Positions 1 through 9,470 of a stretch of 64,000 nt of DNA are shown one piece after another. The notes beneath the pieces were generated by a model. The model did no database searches, had not been told where the DNA came from, and worked only from the letters and a program-made list of their open reading frames with translations. The stretch is from assembly GCA_021772915.1 (NCBI GenBank), contig JAJFLB010000014.1, forward strand, positions 62,001 to 126,000, given 5' to 3'. Each line of letters starts with the position of its first letter. Within the stretch, counting starts at the first letter, position 1. This stretch comes from Gammaproteobacteria bacterium. GTDB taxonomy: Bacteria > Pseudomonadota > Gammaproteobacteria > Xanthomonadales > SZUA-36. A program made the translations under genes and the position numbers.

Positions 1-1
1 C

Positions 2-895
2 CAACGGGGGACAGCTGTAAGTATCTTCGGCGACGGTAATCCCGCAAATGGCGTGGAAGATGATCGCAGACAGATTTTTGACCGGCATCGTGAAAGGGGA
101 AACGGTACGACCCAGGGTCTCGGCGTTGGAACGATCAAATGCGATGGCCGGATACGTGGTACGGCTATGGTGCTCAACACCCGTCAGTTTGCACCAGCAC
201 TCGATGGCGCAGTACTGATCAGTGCCGCACACGTACTTTACGACCTGAAAAAGAAACGTCCCTTCAAACGCTGTGACTTTCATTATCTGGCACTGGGTGA
301 GATTTCCAGGTACCGGGCGAGAATTGACCTGGGACAGGTAAGGACGGGAGGGTTCGATCCCTCGAAAGCTACTGACAGCAAGTCGTTTGGCGTGGGAGAC
401 TGGGCCTTCTTGTATGTACCGCGACCGTGGCGGGGGTTTAGGATGGCAGAGGCCATACAGGCACAAGCACTTTCTTTTCCAGAGCTGGAAGCCTTTCGCC
501 AATCTGGAGGTGAGTTGCGGCTCATCGCCTATGATGCGGTTAGCCGCGCCATCAGTATCAGTGGGAATTGCACCGTAATTGAAAGTCAGCACGACGACCT
601 GGGTGGTGGTGCCTGGAAGGGTCAGTTACTGGACAACTGCGATTCCGGTGGCGGTGCTTCCGGTGGGGGTATCGTCGCTGTGTTAAAGGGAAAACAGGTC
701 CTGGTAGGAATTCGGAGTGGCTCGCACTGGAGCGAAGAAGTCTTTCCGGTCAAAAAGTATCCTGCGGGACCACCGGCCGGATCGCTGTGGGACCGCAAGG
801 CAAACACCAATTTTGGGCGTGCCATCGATACACATTTACTGCGTGAACTGGAGTTGTTCAGCCGCAAGCTGGAGTCCGCCCATAAGCAGCTTTAA
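2..895 (+). CDS. Trypsin-like serine peptidase, 5' end cut by the window
   Basis: Serine protease of the chymotrypsin/V8 fold. Counting from the GTG at 53, the triad is readable as His60 (ISAAH), Asp116 (VGDWAF) and Ser203 in a CDSGGGASGG stretch near residue 196, where Ser203 of GASGG is the likelier nucleophile and Ser198 the alternative. The frame is open to the first base of the window and the upstream residues (SIFGDG, then N-P-A-N-G) read like coding sequence, so the real start probably lies to the left and 53 is only the first internal start codon. A signal peptide would be in the missing part, so location is unknown. It converges with the SRAP gene 14 bases downstream. Substrate cannot be inferred. 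Confidence 0.75.
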   Translation, partial: QRGTAVSIFGDGNPANGVEDDRRQIFDRHRERGNGTTQGLGVGTIKCDGRIRGTAMVLNTRQFAPALDGAVLISAAHVLYDLKKKRPFKRCDFHYLALGEISRYRARIDLGQVRTGGFDPSKATDSKSFGVGDWAFLYVPRPWRGFRMAEAIQAQALSFPELEAFRQSGGELRLIAYDAVSRAISISGNCTVIESQHDDLGGGAWKGQLLDNCDSGGGASGGGIVAVLKGKQVLVGIRSGSHWSEEVFPVKKYPAGPPAGSLWDRKANTNFGRAIDTHLLRELELFSRKLESAHKQL

Positions 896-909
896 GCTCT
901 ACACGGGGT

Positions 910-1665
910 TTAGTGCTTCTGGACACTGTCCGGGATGGAGACCTTTTCATTTCCCGGTATCTTGATACCCATGGGAACCGCTTCCACACCCATGCTTTCG
1001 TTGCTGAACGGGCGCAGCAAAGCCAGAGCCTCCGGTTTCGGCGCGCGCAGCCAGTGTGCGGCTTCATCCGGATTTCTGACAATGGCCGGTGATCGGTGGT
1101 GTCCAACAGATTTCAGCACCTCGTTGGGTTCGACGGTGATGATGCTGACGCTTAATTGCTGAATGCCGTCGGGGTTGGTGAATGTGCTTGCCAGCCCACA
1201 GAGAAACCAGAACGGGGCATGCAAGGGAAACACAGCGTAGGGCACTTGCGGATGCACGCGGCCGTCGAATTCGTAGAACCACGACACGGCTACCAATACC
1301 CGAAAGTCCTGTGACCAGGCACCCATATAGGAGGGTGCAAATGGCCTGTTCGGGTCGTGACGCAGTCTCGCGTTGGCGGTGGAGAGAGTTTTGCCATCCT
1401 TGTTACGCGGAAGACGCCCTGCGGACCAATGGGGCAGAAACGGCCATATCGCCTCTGTTGGCTGGTCAATATTCTCTTTGGCGTAAATGGTTGGCAAAGT
1501 CTCCCAGACCATGGAGTCCGGCTCTGACTTACGACGCAGACGCGAGGGTGAGACGTTGACCCGATTAGCGGGATTCGAGGGCATTGCAGCGGGTGGCGTT
1601 AAACTGGTCGCCCAGGCGAAAACGTCCTTCCACGACAATTTCAAAACCGCTGCCTTTCCACACAT
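910..1665 (-). CDS. SRAP (HMCES/YedK) family abasic-site crosslinking protein
   Basis: The family traps abasic sites in single-stranded DNA through a thiazolidine link to Cys2 and so shields them from nucleases. I chose the ATG at 1665, not the TTG at 1680, because it gives a protein starting Met-Cys-Gly-Lys, with the obligatory Cys2 exposed after Met removal. Other family marks are RVNVSPS near residue 40, a PHW motif, NAR for the active-site Asn, WFYEF for the Glu, and GHHRSPAIV for the catalytic His. Length is 251 aa, usual for the family. It stands alone, converging with the peptidase gene; no SOS box was seen in the short upstream region. Family call is firm; in vivo role is inferred. 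Confidence 0.88.
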   Translation of the reverse strand: MCGKAAVLKLSWKDVFAWATSLTPPAAMPSNPANRVNVSPSRLRRKSEPDSMVWETLPTIYAKENIDQPTEAIWPFLPHWSAGRLPRNKDGKTLSTANARLRHDPNRPFAPSYMGAWSQDFRVLVAVSWFYEFDGRVHPQVPYAVFPLHAPFWFLCGLASTFTNPDGIQQLSVSIITVEPNEVLKSVGHHRSPAIVRNPDEAAHWLRAPKPEALALLRPFSNESMGVEAVPMGIKIPGNEKVSIPDSVQKH

Positions 1666-1707
1666 TTTCCAACCCCGCAAGGATTATCGATATTTGAGAA
1701 GCTTCTG

Positions 1708-1890
1708 GTACTCCGTCCATGTGATAACTACGGATTCAGAGGTACCCAGATGTTTCAGGACAAGACGCAGACAGCAGAGAATGGCCCGGTCCTTCTCAAG
1801 GGCTGCACCAAGAGTAGGCGCCCTCAAGCGACCCCACGGTCAACCACTTCCCAACTCGCTGAACTCGCAGTTATCACATGGACGGAGTAC
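1708..1890. repeat. Spaced perfect inverted repeat (22-bp arms)
   Basis: Bases 1708-1729 and 1869-1890 are exact reverse complements (arms begin GTACTCCGTCC and end GGACGGAGTAC), separated by 139 bases with no convincing ORF. The arms could be termini of a small non-autonomous element (MITE-like) of about 183 bp, or the base of a long RNA hairpin. I found no clear target-site duplication. This covers most of the 334-base gap between the SRAP gene and the AddB-like gene. Confidence 0.6.
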
Positions 1891-1999
1891 TAGTTTAAAG
1901 TCCCTGTCATAATACCTCGTGTTACCAATATGACCATGAAACCAGGACGGCCTCATCAGTAACAACAATTCCATAGCCCGGAAGCATACCCTCATTACG

Positions 2000-4645
2000 T
2001 TGGTTCCAAGTCAGTTTAACCTGCAAATGGAGCTCAGGTCCCTTTCTCTATCGGCCGAAGAAGGTGACGCATTTCCAGCACCACCAATCCATATATTTTC
2101 TCAATGGGTGAAGGACGTCGCCTACAAAAGCGATCTTTTAAACGGCAAAGCTGCCGCCAGGTCTGTGGACAGCCAGCACATCCGGGAGGTGTGGGCACAG
2201 GCAATTCAGGCAAGCCGGCCAGAGCTGGCGTCCAGGGAGTGTTATGCACTGGCCAAACAGGCCCGTGCCGCCGACCGGCTGGTCAGCCAGTGGCTGGATG
2301 AGCCCGATCCGAACGCCGGTGCCGGTAACTGGCAGGAGTTTCTCCAGTGGCGCGTCTCAGCACAGAAAACCATGCTCAAGCAGAATCGGTTTGCAGCGGA
2401 ACAATGGCTACAACATTTCTGCACACAATTACTGGCTGGTGAGGTCGCTGCATCCCTGCTGCCCGAAACCATTCAATTGACCGGGTTTGTCGAAATTACA
2501 CGACTTGAAAAGAAGGTTTTGGATGCGTTGGGTGAAGTTGGAGTGCGGTACAAATGGGTGGAATTGCCTGCGGCTGGAGCAACAAAAACCAGTGTCCGAC
2601 ATTTCACAAGTCTGGAACAGGAATTAGGCTGCATGGCGCGCTGGGCACGCTCAGAATTGGAACTCGGCAAGCAAAGGGTGGCTATCGTCATTAATGGTCT
2701 TGAGGGCTTGCGAGAGACTGTCTGTCGCGTTTTTGAAGACACGTTTGAGCCCGGTAGCGTTCTGGGTTTAGGCGATTTTAGCCAGGCACGATTCCATATT
2801 TCAAAACAGCAGTCGCTGGCATCGCATCCGGTGGTAGCAGAGGCTTTGCTGTTGCTGGACGTTTCTGTTCACGGTGTCCGTCAAGCATTGGAGTTTCCAT
2901 CAATCAGCCGGTTCTTGCTAAGTAGTCGCTGGCTGGGGGCAGATGGAGAGCGCTTTGCACGTGCCAGTCTTGAACTCCGTATCCGCGAAAAGGGCTGGTA
3001 TCGATTGTCTTTGGCAGCGTTGGCAGGACTGGCCGGTCAGCATCCACTGCATGAATCACTGCCCTTGCTGATTGACCGCTGTGGCAGCCTGAAGTCGCCC
3101 AGTCGCGTGGACCCACCAGAGCAACAATTACTGGACTGGCTGGCACATTGGGGCTGGCCGGGTGACCTGGATCTGGATGAAACTTCACTGCGCGCAGCAG
3201 CACAATTCATCGGCGGGTTTGAGTCTTTATTCGCCCGCCCGGCGAAAAACGTAAACGAGTCTCTGACGCAACTTCGGCGTTATTGTGAGGACGCCTGTAT
3301 TAACGCGCATGGAGGTGCTTTCTCACCGCTCCAGATCATGTCGCCTGACGAGGCCTTCGGCCAGCAATTTGATGCCATCTGGGCTGGCAATATGACGGAC
3401 GATAACTGGCCCGGAAGAGTACTGAGTAATCCATTCATTCCACCGGCCGTGTTGGCGGGTATTCCCCGGGGTACAGATGCCGGTGTGCTGCAATATACTG
3501 ACCGACTCATGCACAGCCTGGCTGTTGGTGCCTCCCAGGTCACATTTTCTGCAGCTGCCCGTTACGATGACGTACCGCAGAGCATCAGCCCATTGCTGCA
3601 AGAACTTGAGACGGAAGAGATATCGGATGATGTAGAGAGTAAAGCGGGCCTGACCTTATCCCTTTCAGTCGCGCCGGAGGCTGGAGGAGTTGTTGACTAT
3701 GCAAGCCACCCCTGGTTGCAGGCACACAGTTGTACACGGGGTCTTAAGCTAACCAGACAGGAAAGCAGACCAATACGTGGCATCGTGGAGCGCTTCAATT
3801 ACCAGGCCGCCTGTCCGCTGGCGTCTTACCTGGTTTACCGCCTCCATGCCCGCATGCCGGCAGCACCGGAGCCCTTCGCTGATGCCGCCTTCAGGGGAAA
3901 GTTGGTGCACACGGCAATGGAGGGCCTCTATCGCCCTTGCCTGGGTTCAGACATCGCACCGGACATACGAAGTGTTCCACAGGTGGTCACATCAGCCTTA
4001 CAAGCAGAATTCGCAGATACAAAGCTGCTGCCCGCAGCGTTTGAAGCTGAGCAAGTCCGTCTTCAAAACCTGTTAACGAGTTGGTTGAGTTTGCCAGACC
4101 TCAAACCTGGTGGGAGACCTTTCGCGCTTGAGTGGCGGCAGCAACTCAGCTTTGCGGGCTTTGAATTCAATGTCAGGATCGACCGGCTTGACCGGCTGGG
4201 CGACTCCAGGGCGTTTCTCATCGATTACAAGTCAGGCAATCTGGGAACGGGGTCTGCGTGGTGCAGTGCCAGGTTGGGTAACGTTCAGTTACCGCTCTAT
4301 GCGGTGGCACTGGAAGAGCTGGGCTTGGAAAGCCCTGCGGGTGTGGCTTTGCTGCAACTCAAACTGGGCGAGTTCAAGGTCTTCGGTATCAGCGAAGATG
4401 CCGGTGCCGTGTGCAAGGGTGTACAACAGCCGGGGGTTGGTCGGGGCACGTTGGCCAAGCAATTTTCCGACTGGGCGGCGGTAATGGATTTTTGGCGCGC
4501 TGGACTGGCTTTGCTGGCCGCAGAAATCCATGCTGGAGATTGTACCCACCAATTGCACAACCCTGATGCGTTGAAATATGCAGACCTGGAAATCCTGCTG
4601 CGCAATAACGAGTTGCAGCAGTGGTGTCTTGAACGTGGACAGTAA
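2000..4645 (+). CDS. AddB-like PD-(D/E)XK nuclease (probable DNA repair protein)
   Basis: Partner subunit of an AddAB-type helicase-nuclease. The C-terminal RecB-family nuclease core is visible: GKLVHTAMEGL around residue 635 (family GxxxH), RIDRLDRL at about 726 and IDYKSG at about 740, the D and D-x-K active-site residues. A Cys at CPLASY precedes it as in AddB-type Fe-S nucleases, but the full Cys quartet is not evident. The N-terminal two-thirds resembles an inactivated helicase. Start is uncertain: the frame opens only at 1940 and the first standard start is TTG 2000, which leaves almost no residues before the conserved VPSQFNLQMEL segment, so the N-terminus looks short. It overlaps the downstream helicase gene, indicating translational coupling. 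Confidence 0.8.
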   Translation: MVPSQFNLQMELRSLSLSAEEGDAFPAPPIHIFSQWVKDVAYKSDLLNGKAAARSVDSQHIREVWAQAIQASRPELASRECYALAKQARAADRLVSQWLDEPDPNAGAGNWQEFLQWRVSAQKTMLKQNRFAAEQWLQHFCTQLLAGEVAASLLPETIQLTGFVEITRLEKKVLDALGEVGVRYKWVELPAAGATKTSVRHFTSLEQELGCMARWARSELELGKQRVAIVINGLEGLRETVCRVFEDTFEPGSVLGLGDFSQARFHISKQQSLASHPVVAEALLLLDVSVHGVRQALEFPSISRFLLSSRWLGADGERFARASLELRIREKGWYRLSLAALAGLAGQHPLHESLPLLIDRCGSLKSPSRVDPPEQQLLDWLAHWGWPGDLDLDETSLRAAAQFIGGFESLFARPAKNVNESLTQLRRYCEDACINAHGGAFSPLQIMSPDEAFGQQFDAIWAGNMTDDNWPGRVLSNPFIPPAVLAGIPRGTDAGVLQYTDRLMHSLAVGASQVTFSAAARYDDVPQSISPLLQELETEEISDDVESKAGLTLSLSVAPEAGGVVDYASHPWLQAHSCTRGLKLTRQESRPIRGIVERFNYQAACPLASYLVYRLHARMPAAPEPFADAAFRGKLVHTAMEGLYRPCLGSDIAPDIRSVPQVVTSALQAEFADTKLLPAAFEAEQVRLQNLLTSWLSLPDLKPGGRPFALEWRQQLSFAGFEFNVRIDRLDRLGDSRAFLIDYKSGNLGTGSAWCSARLGNVQLPLYAVALEELGLESPAGVALLQLKLGEFKVFGISEDAGAVCKGVQQPGVGRGTLAKQFSDWAAVMDFWRAGLALLAAEIHAGDCTHQLHNPDALKYADLEILLRNNELQQWCLERGQ

Positions 4646-7600
4646 TTTGCAACACACCGGGGACAGTGCCCAGCGCCGGGATGCGCTGGATCCAAGCCGG
4701 TCATTTATAGTGCAGGCGCCGGCAGGTTCCGGCAAGACGGAGTTGCTGACGCAGCGCTTCCTGAAGTTGCTGGCTATGGTTGACAAGCCCGAGCGGGTGT
4801 TGGCGATTACCTTTACCCGTAAAGCAACACAGGAGATGCGTCAACGCATCCTCAAACGTATCCACCAGGCCGAAGTCGGTGCAACGCAACTCCCGGTAGA
4901 GGGGTATGAGCGGACCGCGGTGGAGCTTGCTGCCACCGTCAGTAGCCGGGACCAGCAACTCGGCTGGGACTTGCTGCGCAATCCTGCCCGTCTTCAAATT
5001 CATACGATTGACGGTTTGTGCGCGCGCATCGCCGGATTGCAAGCGACCCCGGGCGTCGGTGTTACCGGGCTGCAGGTTATTGAAGACGCAAGACCCTTGT
5101 ATGACATGGCCGTACGCAGGCTGATCGAAGACATTGGTAATGGAAAGGTGGCGAAATTTGTTTACTCGGCCCTGACCCGACTGTTGGTTCATTTGCAGGG
5201 TGATGCGGCACGTTTACAGACTTTGCTGGCGAGGATGTTGAGTCGTCGGGATCAATGGCTGACCTTGCTCGAAAAAAATGCAACCGGTCCGGAACGGACT
5301 TTGCAAAAACGTCAGCAACTGGAATTGAACTGTCTGTTTGATACTTTGGGGCAGGCTTCGGTGTCTGCTTTGATGGAGCACCTCCTTCCATTGACAGTGG
5401 GTTCCAGCGAGACGGTGTGGGCGGACGGTCTGCGCGCAGCGATTCAGGTCTCCGGCCAGGATCCAACAGACACCCCGGGGCAGGTCAATGCAATCTGGAT
5501 GGCGCTATGCACGGTGGCTACCCAAGCCGGCGCACCCTATGCCCCCGGAAGTATCGAGCGACTTGTGCTGGCAACGGGCGGCGGGTCGGATCGCGAGCGG
5601 CATGTGGAAGCGCTCAAGACTATTGTGGATGACTGGCGTCAGAATGAGACAGCGACGGCAGTATTCCAGCGATTTGTGCGAAATCCACCCAATGGGCTTA
5701 ACCCGGGACAGGATGAAATACTCTCCGACTGTATCGTGTTGCTGAAGGTGGCGGATGTTGAGCTACGGCTGCTGTTTGCTGATCAAGGGCAGGCGGATTT
5801 TCAGTACCTTGCAGAGATGGCTATGAAATCACTGGGCTCAACCGAGCAACCTGGGGAGGCCCTGTTGTATGAGGACTACCGTCTGTCACATATCTTGATG
5901 GACGAGTTTCAGGATACCAGTCTGAGTCAGTTCAGACTGTTACGCCGGCTGATCAGTGGCTGGCAGGCTGGTGATGGCCGCAGTTTGTTTCTGGTCGGTG
6001 ACCCGATGCAGTCGATATACCGTTTTCGGGAAGCCAATGTGTCCTTGTTCAGGCAGGTGTTTGAACAGCAGCAGTTGGGCGAGATCCCGCTACAGACACT
6101 GCAACTGAGATTTAATTTTCGTTCAAGACATGAAGTCATAAACTTTGTTAACAAGCAATTTGACTCGATTTTCAGTCAAGGCCTTTCAATCAGTCCAGGA
6201 GCAGTTGAGTATGCCCACGTGGAGGCGGCGCGTGGATCGGGTGGGGAAGTGCTTGCCCATACCTGGCCAGAACCAAGGGGTGACGCACACGAGGCTGTTC
6301 TGGTTGCTGATCTGCTTGTCCGTAAACAGGCTGAGCACACCGACATCAGTGTCGCGATACTGGGCCGTAGCCGTAAGCACCTGGGTCTCATTGCAACGGA
6401 ATTAAAACAAAGAGGACTGGCTTACGAGGCGGTCAACGTGGAGAGTCTCTCCAGCCGGCCGGTGATACAGGACCTGCTGGCGCTGTTGCGAGCTATATTG
6501 CATCCGGCTGATCGTGTTGCCTGGCTGGCATTGTTACGTGCACCCTGGTTGGGTCTCAGTCCGGCTGAATTACACATGTTTGCCGTTGACCGGAGTGGTG
6601 GGGATACTCTTTCCCTGTTATCGGAGCCAACGCTGATGACGGAATTGAGCCCTGCTGCACAAGCGCGCGCAGGGGCTCTTGGCAAGGTGATGCGACAGGT
6701 GATCAGGGCACGTGGCAGGTTGGCTTTGCACCGCCTGGTTGAGATTGCCTGGATTAGCATGAAAGGACCGTTCGCGGTTGGTTCACAGCCTGAGCTTGAT
6801 AACGCCCAGAGGTTTTTCAAGCTGATAGCAGAGGTCGAGGTCGAACAACCAGAGGATGTGTTGGCAAATGTCATCACCCGCATGGATAATTTTTATTCAG
6901 GTTCGGTTGCCAGCAAAGTTCAACTGATGACCATTCACGGTGCCAAGGGGCTGGAATTCGACCTGGTCATTCTGCCGGGCTTGCACAAAATCAGTGGCAA
7001 TAGCGGGCAGGACTTTTTGCGGATTGAAGACTTTCAGTTTGAAGATGGTAGTGAAGGTGTCCTGATGGCGCCGATCAAGGGAAAAGAAGATAAAGATCCG
7101 GATTTGTACAACTATCTGCGTATGCTTAACTCTGAACAGGAGGTTTTCGAAGCCCAGCGCGTGCTGTATGTCGCTGCGACCCGGGCAAAACAGGAGTTAC
7201 ACCTGTTCGGGGCCTGGAAAATGACGGGGTCAGGCGCGAACAGGAAACCGGGTTGCCCACAGGGCACATTCATGAAGATGTTGTGGCCATTGTTTAAGTC
7301 GGTGATTGATCCGGATGTAGATCTTGAGCTTGGAAATGGGGCGCAAGCGGAACCACCGGTACTACCTTACCTGAGGCTAGAAAATGCACCGCCCTTGTCA
7401 ATTAGTCCTGTCGTGCCCCGACTGGCTACTTTTGCACACAGTTTAAGCCTCCCGGACCGTGACGCCATGGCCCTGGGAGAAGCCGTCCACCTGTGGCTGG
7501 AGTTGCTTCATGATCATCCGCCAGATGACTGGGGTGGAACCTGGCTAAGTAAACGGCGCCCGGCGCTAGAGGCAAGCTTGATCAATGCGGGGGCCACACA

Positions 7601-7961
7601 CGAGAACCTGGATACGCTGTATACACGCCTGATCCGGATTCTGGACGGGGTTATGCAGGATCCGGCTGGAAGAAATATCTTGCGATCCGAAGGCAAGGCA
7701 GCATCGTGGGCCGAACTGCCGTTTTACAATCGTGCCGGGATGCAGCTCAAAAAACACATCATCGACCTGATGGTCCAAAGTCAGGATGGCAGCTTTGTGA
7801 TCGTCGACTACAAAACCGGTCAGGACAATCCTGAAACACGGCAAAAGTGGCAAACGCAGCTGGATCGTTACAGATCAATTGTTGCCAGTTACACGGGTCG
7901 CAGTGACAGTGACCTACTGGTTTTCCAAGTGGAAACAAGGGAGTTTATCGAGCTGGAATAA
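4635..7961 (+). CDS. AddA-like UvrD-family helicase-exonuclease
   Basis: Superfamily 1A helicase with a C-terminal nuclease, for processing double-strand breaks with the overlapping upstream protein. Motifs in order: Walker A APAGSGKTELL (about residue 25), ITFTRKAT (Ia), DEFQDTS (II, about 421), LVGDPMQSIYRFR (III), LQLRFNFRS (IV), MTIHGAKGLEFD (V), LYVAATRAKQEL (VI), then the nuclease core DLMVQ...VIVDYKTG at about 1055. The longest frame begins at 4578 inside the upstream gene; I chose GTG 4635 (TTG 4629 is possible) because family members start only about 20 residues before the Walker A. It overlaps the previous stop by 11 bases. Length 1108 aa fits the family. Confidence 0.88.
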   Translation: MDSNLQHTGDSAQRRDALDPSRSFIVQAPAGSGKTELLTQRFLKLLAMVDKPERVLAITFTRKATQEMRQRILKRIHQAEVGATQLPVEGYERTAVELAATVSSRDQQLGWDLLRNPARLQIHTIDGLCARIAGLQATPGVGVTGLQVIEDARPLYDMAVRRLIEDIGNGKVAKFVYSALTRLLVHLQGDAARLQTLLARMLSRRDQWLTLLEKNATGPERTLQKRQQLELNCLFDTLGQASVSALMEHLLPLTVGSSETVWADGLRAAIQVSGQDPTDTPGQVNAIWMALCTVATQAGAPYAPGSIERLVLATGGGSDRERHVEALKTIVDDWRQNETATAVFQRFVRNPPNGLNPGQDEILSDCIVLLKVADVELRLLFADQGQADFQYLAEMAMKSLGSTEQPGEALLYEDYRLSHILMDEFQDTSLSQFRLLRRLISGWQAGDGRSLFLVGDPMQSIYRFREANVSLFRQVFEQQQLGEIPLQTLQLRFNFRSRHEVINFVNKQFDSIFSQGLSISPGAVEYAHVEAARGSGGEVLAHTWPEPRGDAHEAVLVADLLVRKQAEHTDISVAILGRSRKHLGLIATELKQRGLAYEAVNVESLSSRPVIQDLLALLRAILHPADRVAWLALLRAPWLGLSPAELHMFAVDRSGGDTLSLLSEPTLMTELSPAAQARAGALGKVMRQVIRARGRLALHRLVEIAWISMKGPFAVGSQPELDNAQRFFKLIAEVEVEQPEDVLANVITRMDNFYSGSVASKVQLMTIHGAKGLEFDLVILPGLHKISGNSGQDFLRIEDFQFEDGSEGVLMAPIKGKEDKDPDLYNYLRMLNSEQEVFEAQRVLYVAATRAKQELHLFGAWKMTGSGANRKPGCPQGTFMKMLWPLFKSVIDPDVDLELGNGAQAEPPVLPYLRLENAPPLSISPVVPRLATFAHSLSLPDRDAMALGEAVHLWLELLHDHPPDDWGGTWLSKRRPALEASLINAGATHENLDTLYTRLIRILDGVMQDPAGRNILRSEGKAASWAELPFYNRAGMQLKKHIIDLMVQSQDGSFVIVDYKTGQDNPETRQKWQTQLDRYRSIVASYTGRSDSDLLVFQVETREFIELE

Positions 7962-7963
7962 TA

Positions 7964-8359
7964 TCACTTGAACGATTTTGCCATTGCAAAAATCTGATTG
8001 GGGGTCTTGCCATTTAACTTCTTGTGCAGGGCTTGCTCGTTACCACCTACACTCAGGTCATAGTACAATAAGTACTGGAGGGCACCACTCAGCCGATCAG
8101 CCTCTCGTTTACCTGCCTTTCCCAACACTTTCTGAAAACTCTTTTCTGTTTTCCTGGCGGTGGAAAAATCAACCGGTTCATCCAACACGGGATGCGACTG
8201 ATTGTCAGCTTCCAATTCAGACGGTTGCTGCTTTTCTGTTTCCGTTATGTAGACATCGCTTGGATCAATCTGGATGCCTTTACCTCCCTGGGCGTAGACT
8301 GCCGTCAGGAAGAGAGTCATTAATGTTGCTGTCCCCAAGGTGATAAATCCAGTGCGCAT
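7964..8359 (-). CDS. Small exported protein, DUF6694-like C-terminus
   Basis: 131 aa with a signal peptide (MRTGF, hydrophobic run, cut near VYAQG). The mature part has a polar, disordered stretch and then a helical end, ALQYLLYYDL followed by LNGKTPNQIFAMA, which resembles the DUF6694 lipoprotein-like family, although no lipobox Cys is present at the cleavage site. ATG 8359 was preferred over upstream starts because GGAAG lies about 8 bases before it. It is convergent with the AddA-like gene, two bases apart, and lies downstream of rsmC. Function unknown. Confidence 0.65.
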   Translation of the reverse strand: MRTGFITLGTATLMTLFLTAVYAQGGKGIQIDPSDVYITETEKQQPSELEADNQSHPVLDEPVDFSTARKTEKSFQKVLGKAGKREADRLSGALQYLLYYDLSVGGNEQALHKKLNGKTPNQIFAMAKSFK

Positions 8360-8434
8360 ATTGCATCTTCCCATTACTGATATGTTGGTTGTCAAGGTCA
8401 GTTTCGACCACAACAGGGCAGCATGATTCCGTAA

Positions 8435-9463
8435 TTAGTAATTTTTCGCAACTATAATTTTAAACTTGCTGGTTTTGGCAATTTCAGTGGTGTGTTTGAA
8501 GTTATGCGACAGCCATTTCTCGTAAGGTAAATGCCGGTTGGCAACCACGATCAAATTGCCGTCAGTCTTGATATGATCACGAATATGCTTCAGTAGACGC
8601 TGACTCAGACGGTTGTCCGTTTTTACGCCGGCATGTATGGGTGGGTTGCTGACAACAAGATCAAAACTGGCCCGAACTTCCGAGAATCCGTCAGAGGCCA
8701 GTACAGTGCCGTCAAGTCGGTTTGCCAGCAGGGTTTCCTTACTTGCTGCAACAGCCAGTGCACTGTTATCAATAAAAGTTACATGAGCGTCTTTGTGCAC
8801 GGCCGAAATGTACGTTCCGATAACACCGTTACCGCTTCCAAAGTCCAGCACCTCACCCGCTGGCGGTAGATTTGCCAGGTTATCAAGCAATAATGCCGTT
8901 CCGGCGTCTAACCGTCCATTGGCAAACACACCGGGGTAAGAAACAAGCTCAAGCTCAACCCCGTTGCGTGTCAGCTGCCATTGTTGGCGGTATGTCAGAG
9001 GGTTGAATAGTGATTTTTCGATTGGCGCCCGGGCCTCATACAGGGTGCAGTGACGGGCATTGTCCAGTTTGCTCACCTTGTTGAAAAATGATGCCAGCAC
9101 CTGATCGGCTGATTTGATTCCGGCCCTGTTTTCGCCTGCCAGCCACAGCACACCATCCTTCGCGAGTAAATCCACTGCACAATCAAGCAACATACGCAGC
9201 AGTTTTTTTTGGCGCGGTAAATTCAGAATGATCCAGTCGCAGTCTTTGGAAGAAGCCTTCGGGAAAGCTGAAAACTGCACATTTGCACCGGCACCGCGAT
9301 GGAAGAGATGGCCGCTAAAGTCCTGACAAAACAGCCGCAAACCAGGGCAATGCAGCTCAGCTGTGCGCCAGGTCGTGTCATTTGCGGGGTTTATCCACAG
9401 CCCGGTCCCGACTGCACTGCAGCGCCGTAAATTTCTCTCAATTATCTGACTGACAACATGCAT
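8435..9463 (-). CDS. rsmC: 16S rRNA m2G1207 methyltransferase RsmC
   Basis: Methylates G1207 of 16S rRNA using SAM. Two-domain architecture: an N-terminal degenerate methyltransferase-like half, then a catalytic half with LDFGSGNGVIG (SAM loop, about residue 200) and VVSNPPIHAG (the NPP[FI]H motif of N2-guanine methyltransferases). Length of 342 aa from ATG 9463 matches the family; a longer frame to 9517 would run into rimO. It lies 7 bases downstream of rimO on the same strand, so co-transcription is likely. RlmG is the alternative paralog, but the size and NPPIHAG context favour RsmC. Confidence 0.85.
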   Translation of the reverse strand: MHVVSQIIERNLRRCSAVGTGLWINPANDTTWRTAELHCPGLRLFCQDFSGHLFHRGAGANVQFSAFPKASSKDCDWIILNLPRQKKLLRMLLDCAVDLLAKDGVLWLAGENRAGIKSADQVLASFFNKVSKLDNARHCTLYEARAPIEKSLFNPLTYRQQWQLTRNGVELELVSYPGVFANGRLDAGTALLLDNLANLPPAGEVLDFGSGNGVIGTYISAVHKDAHVTFIDNSALAVAASKETLLANRLDGTVLASDGFSEVRASFDLVVSNPPIHAGVKTDNRLSQRLLKHIRDHIKTDGNLIVVANRHLPYEKWLSHNFKHTTEIAKTSKFKIIVAKNY

Positions 9464-9470
9464 TGTGGTA

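Noticed and set aside
1487-1912. 141-aa plus-strand ORF opposite the SRAP gene
   Set aside because: Overlaps the SRAP coding region and the inverted repeat, with no recognisable protein features.
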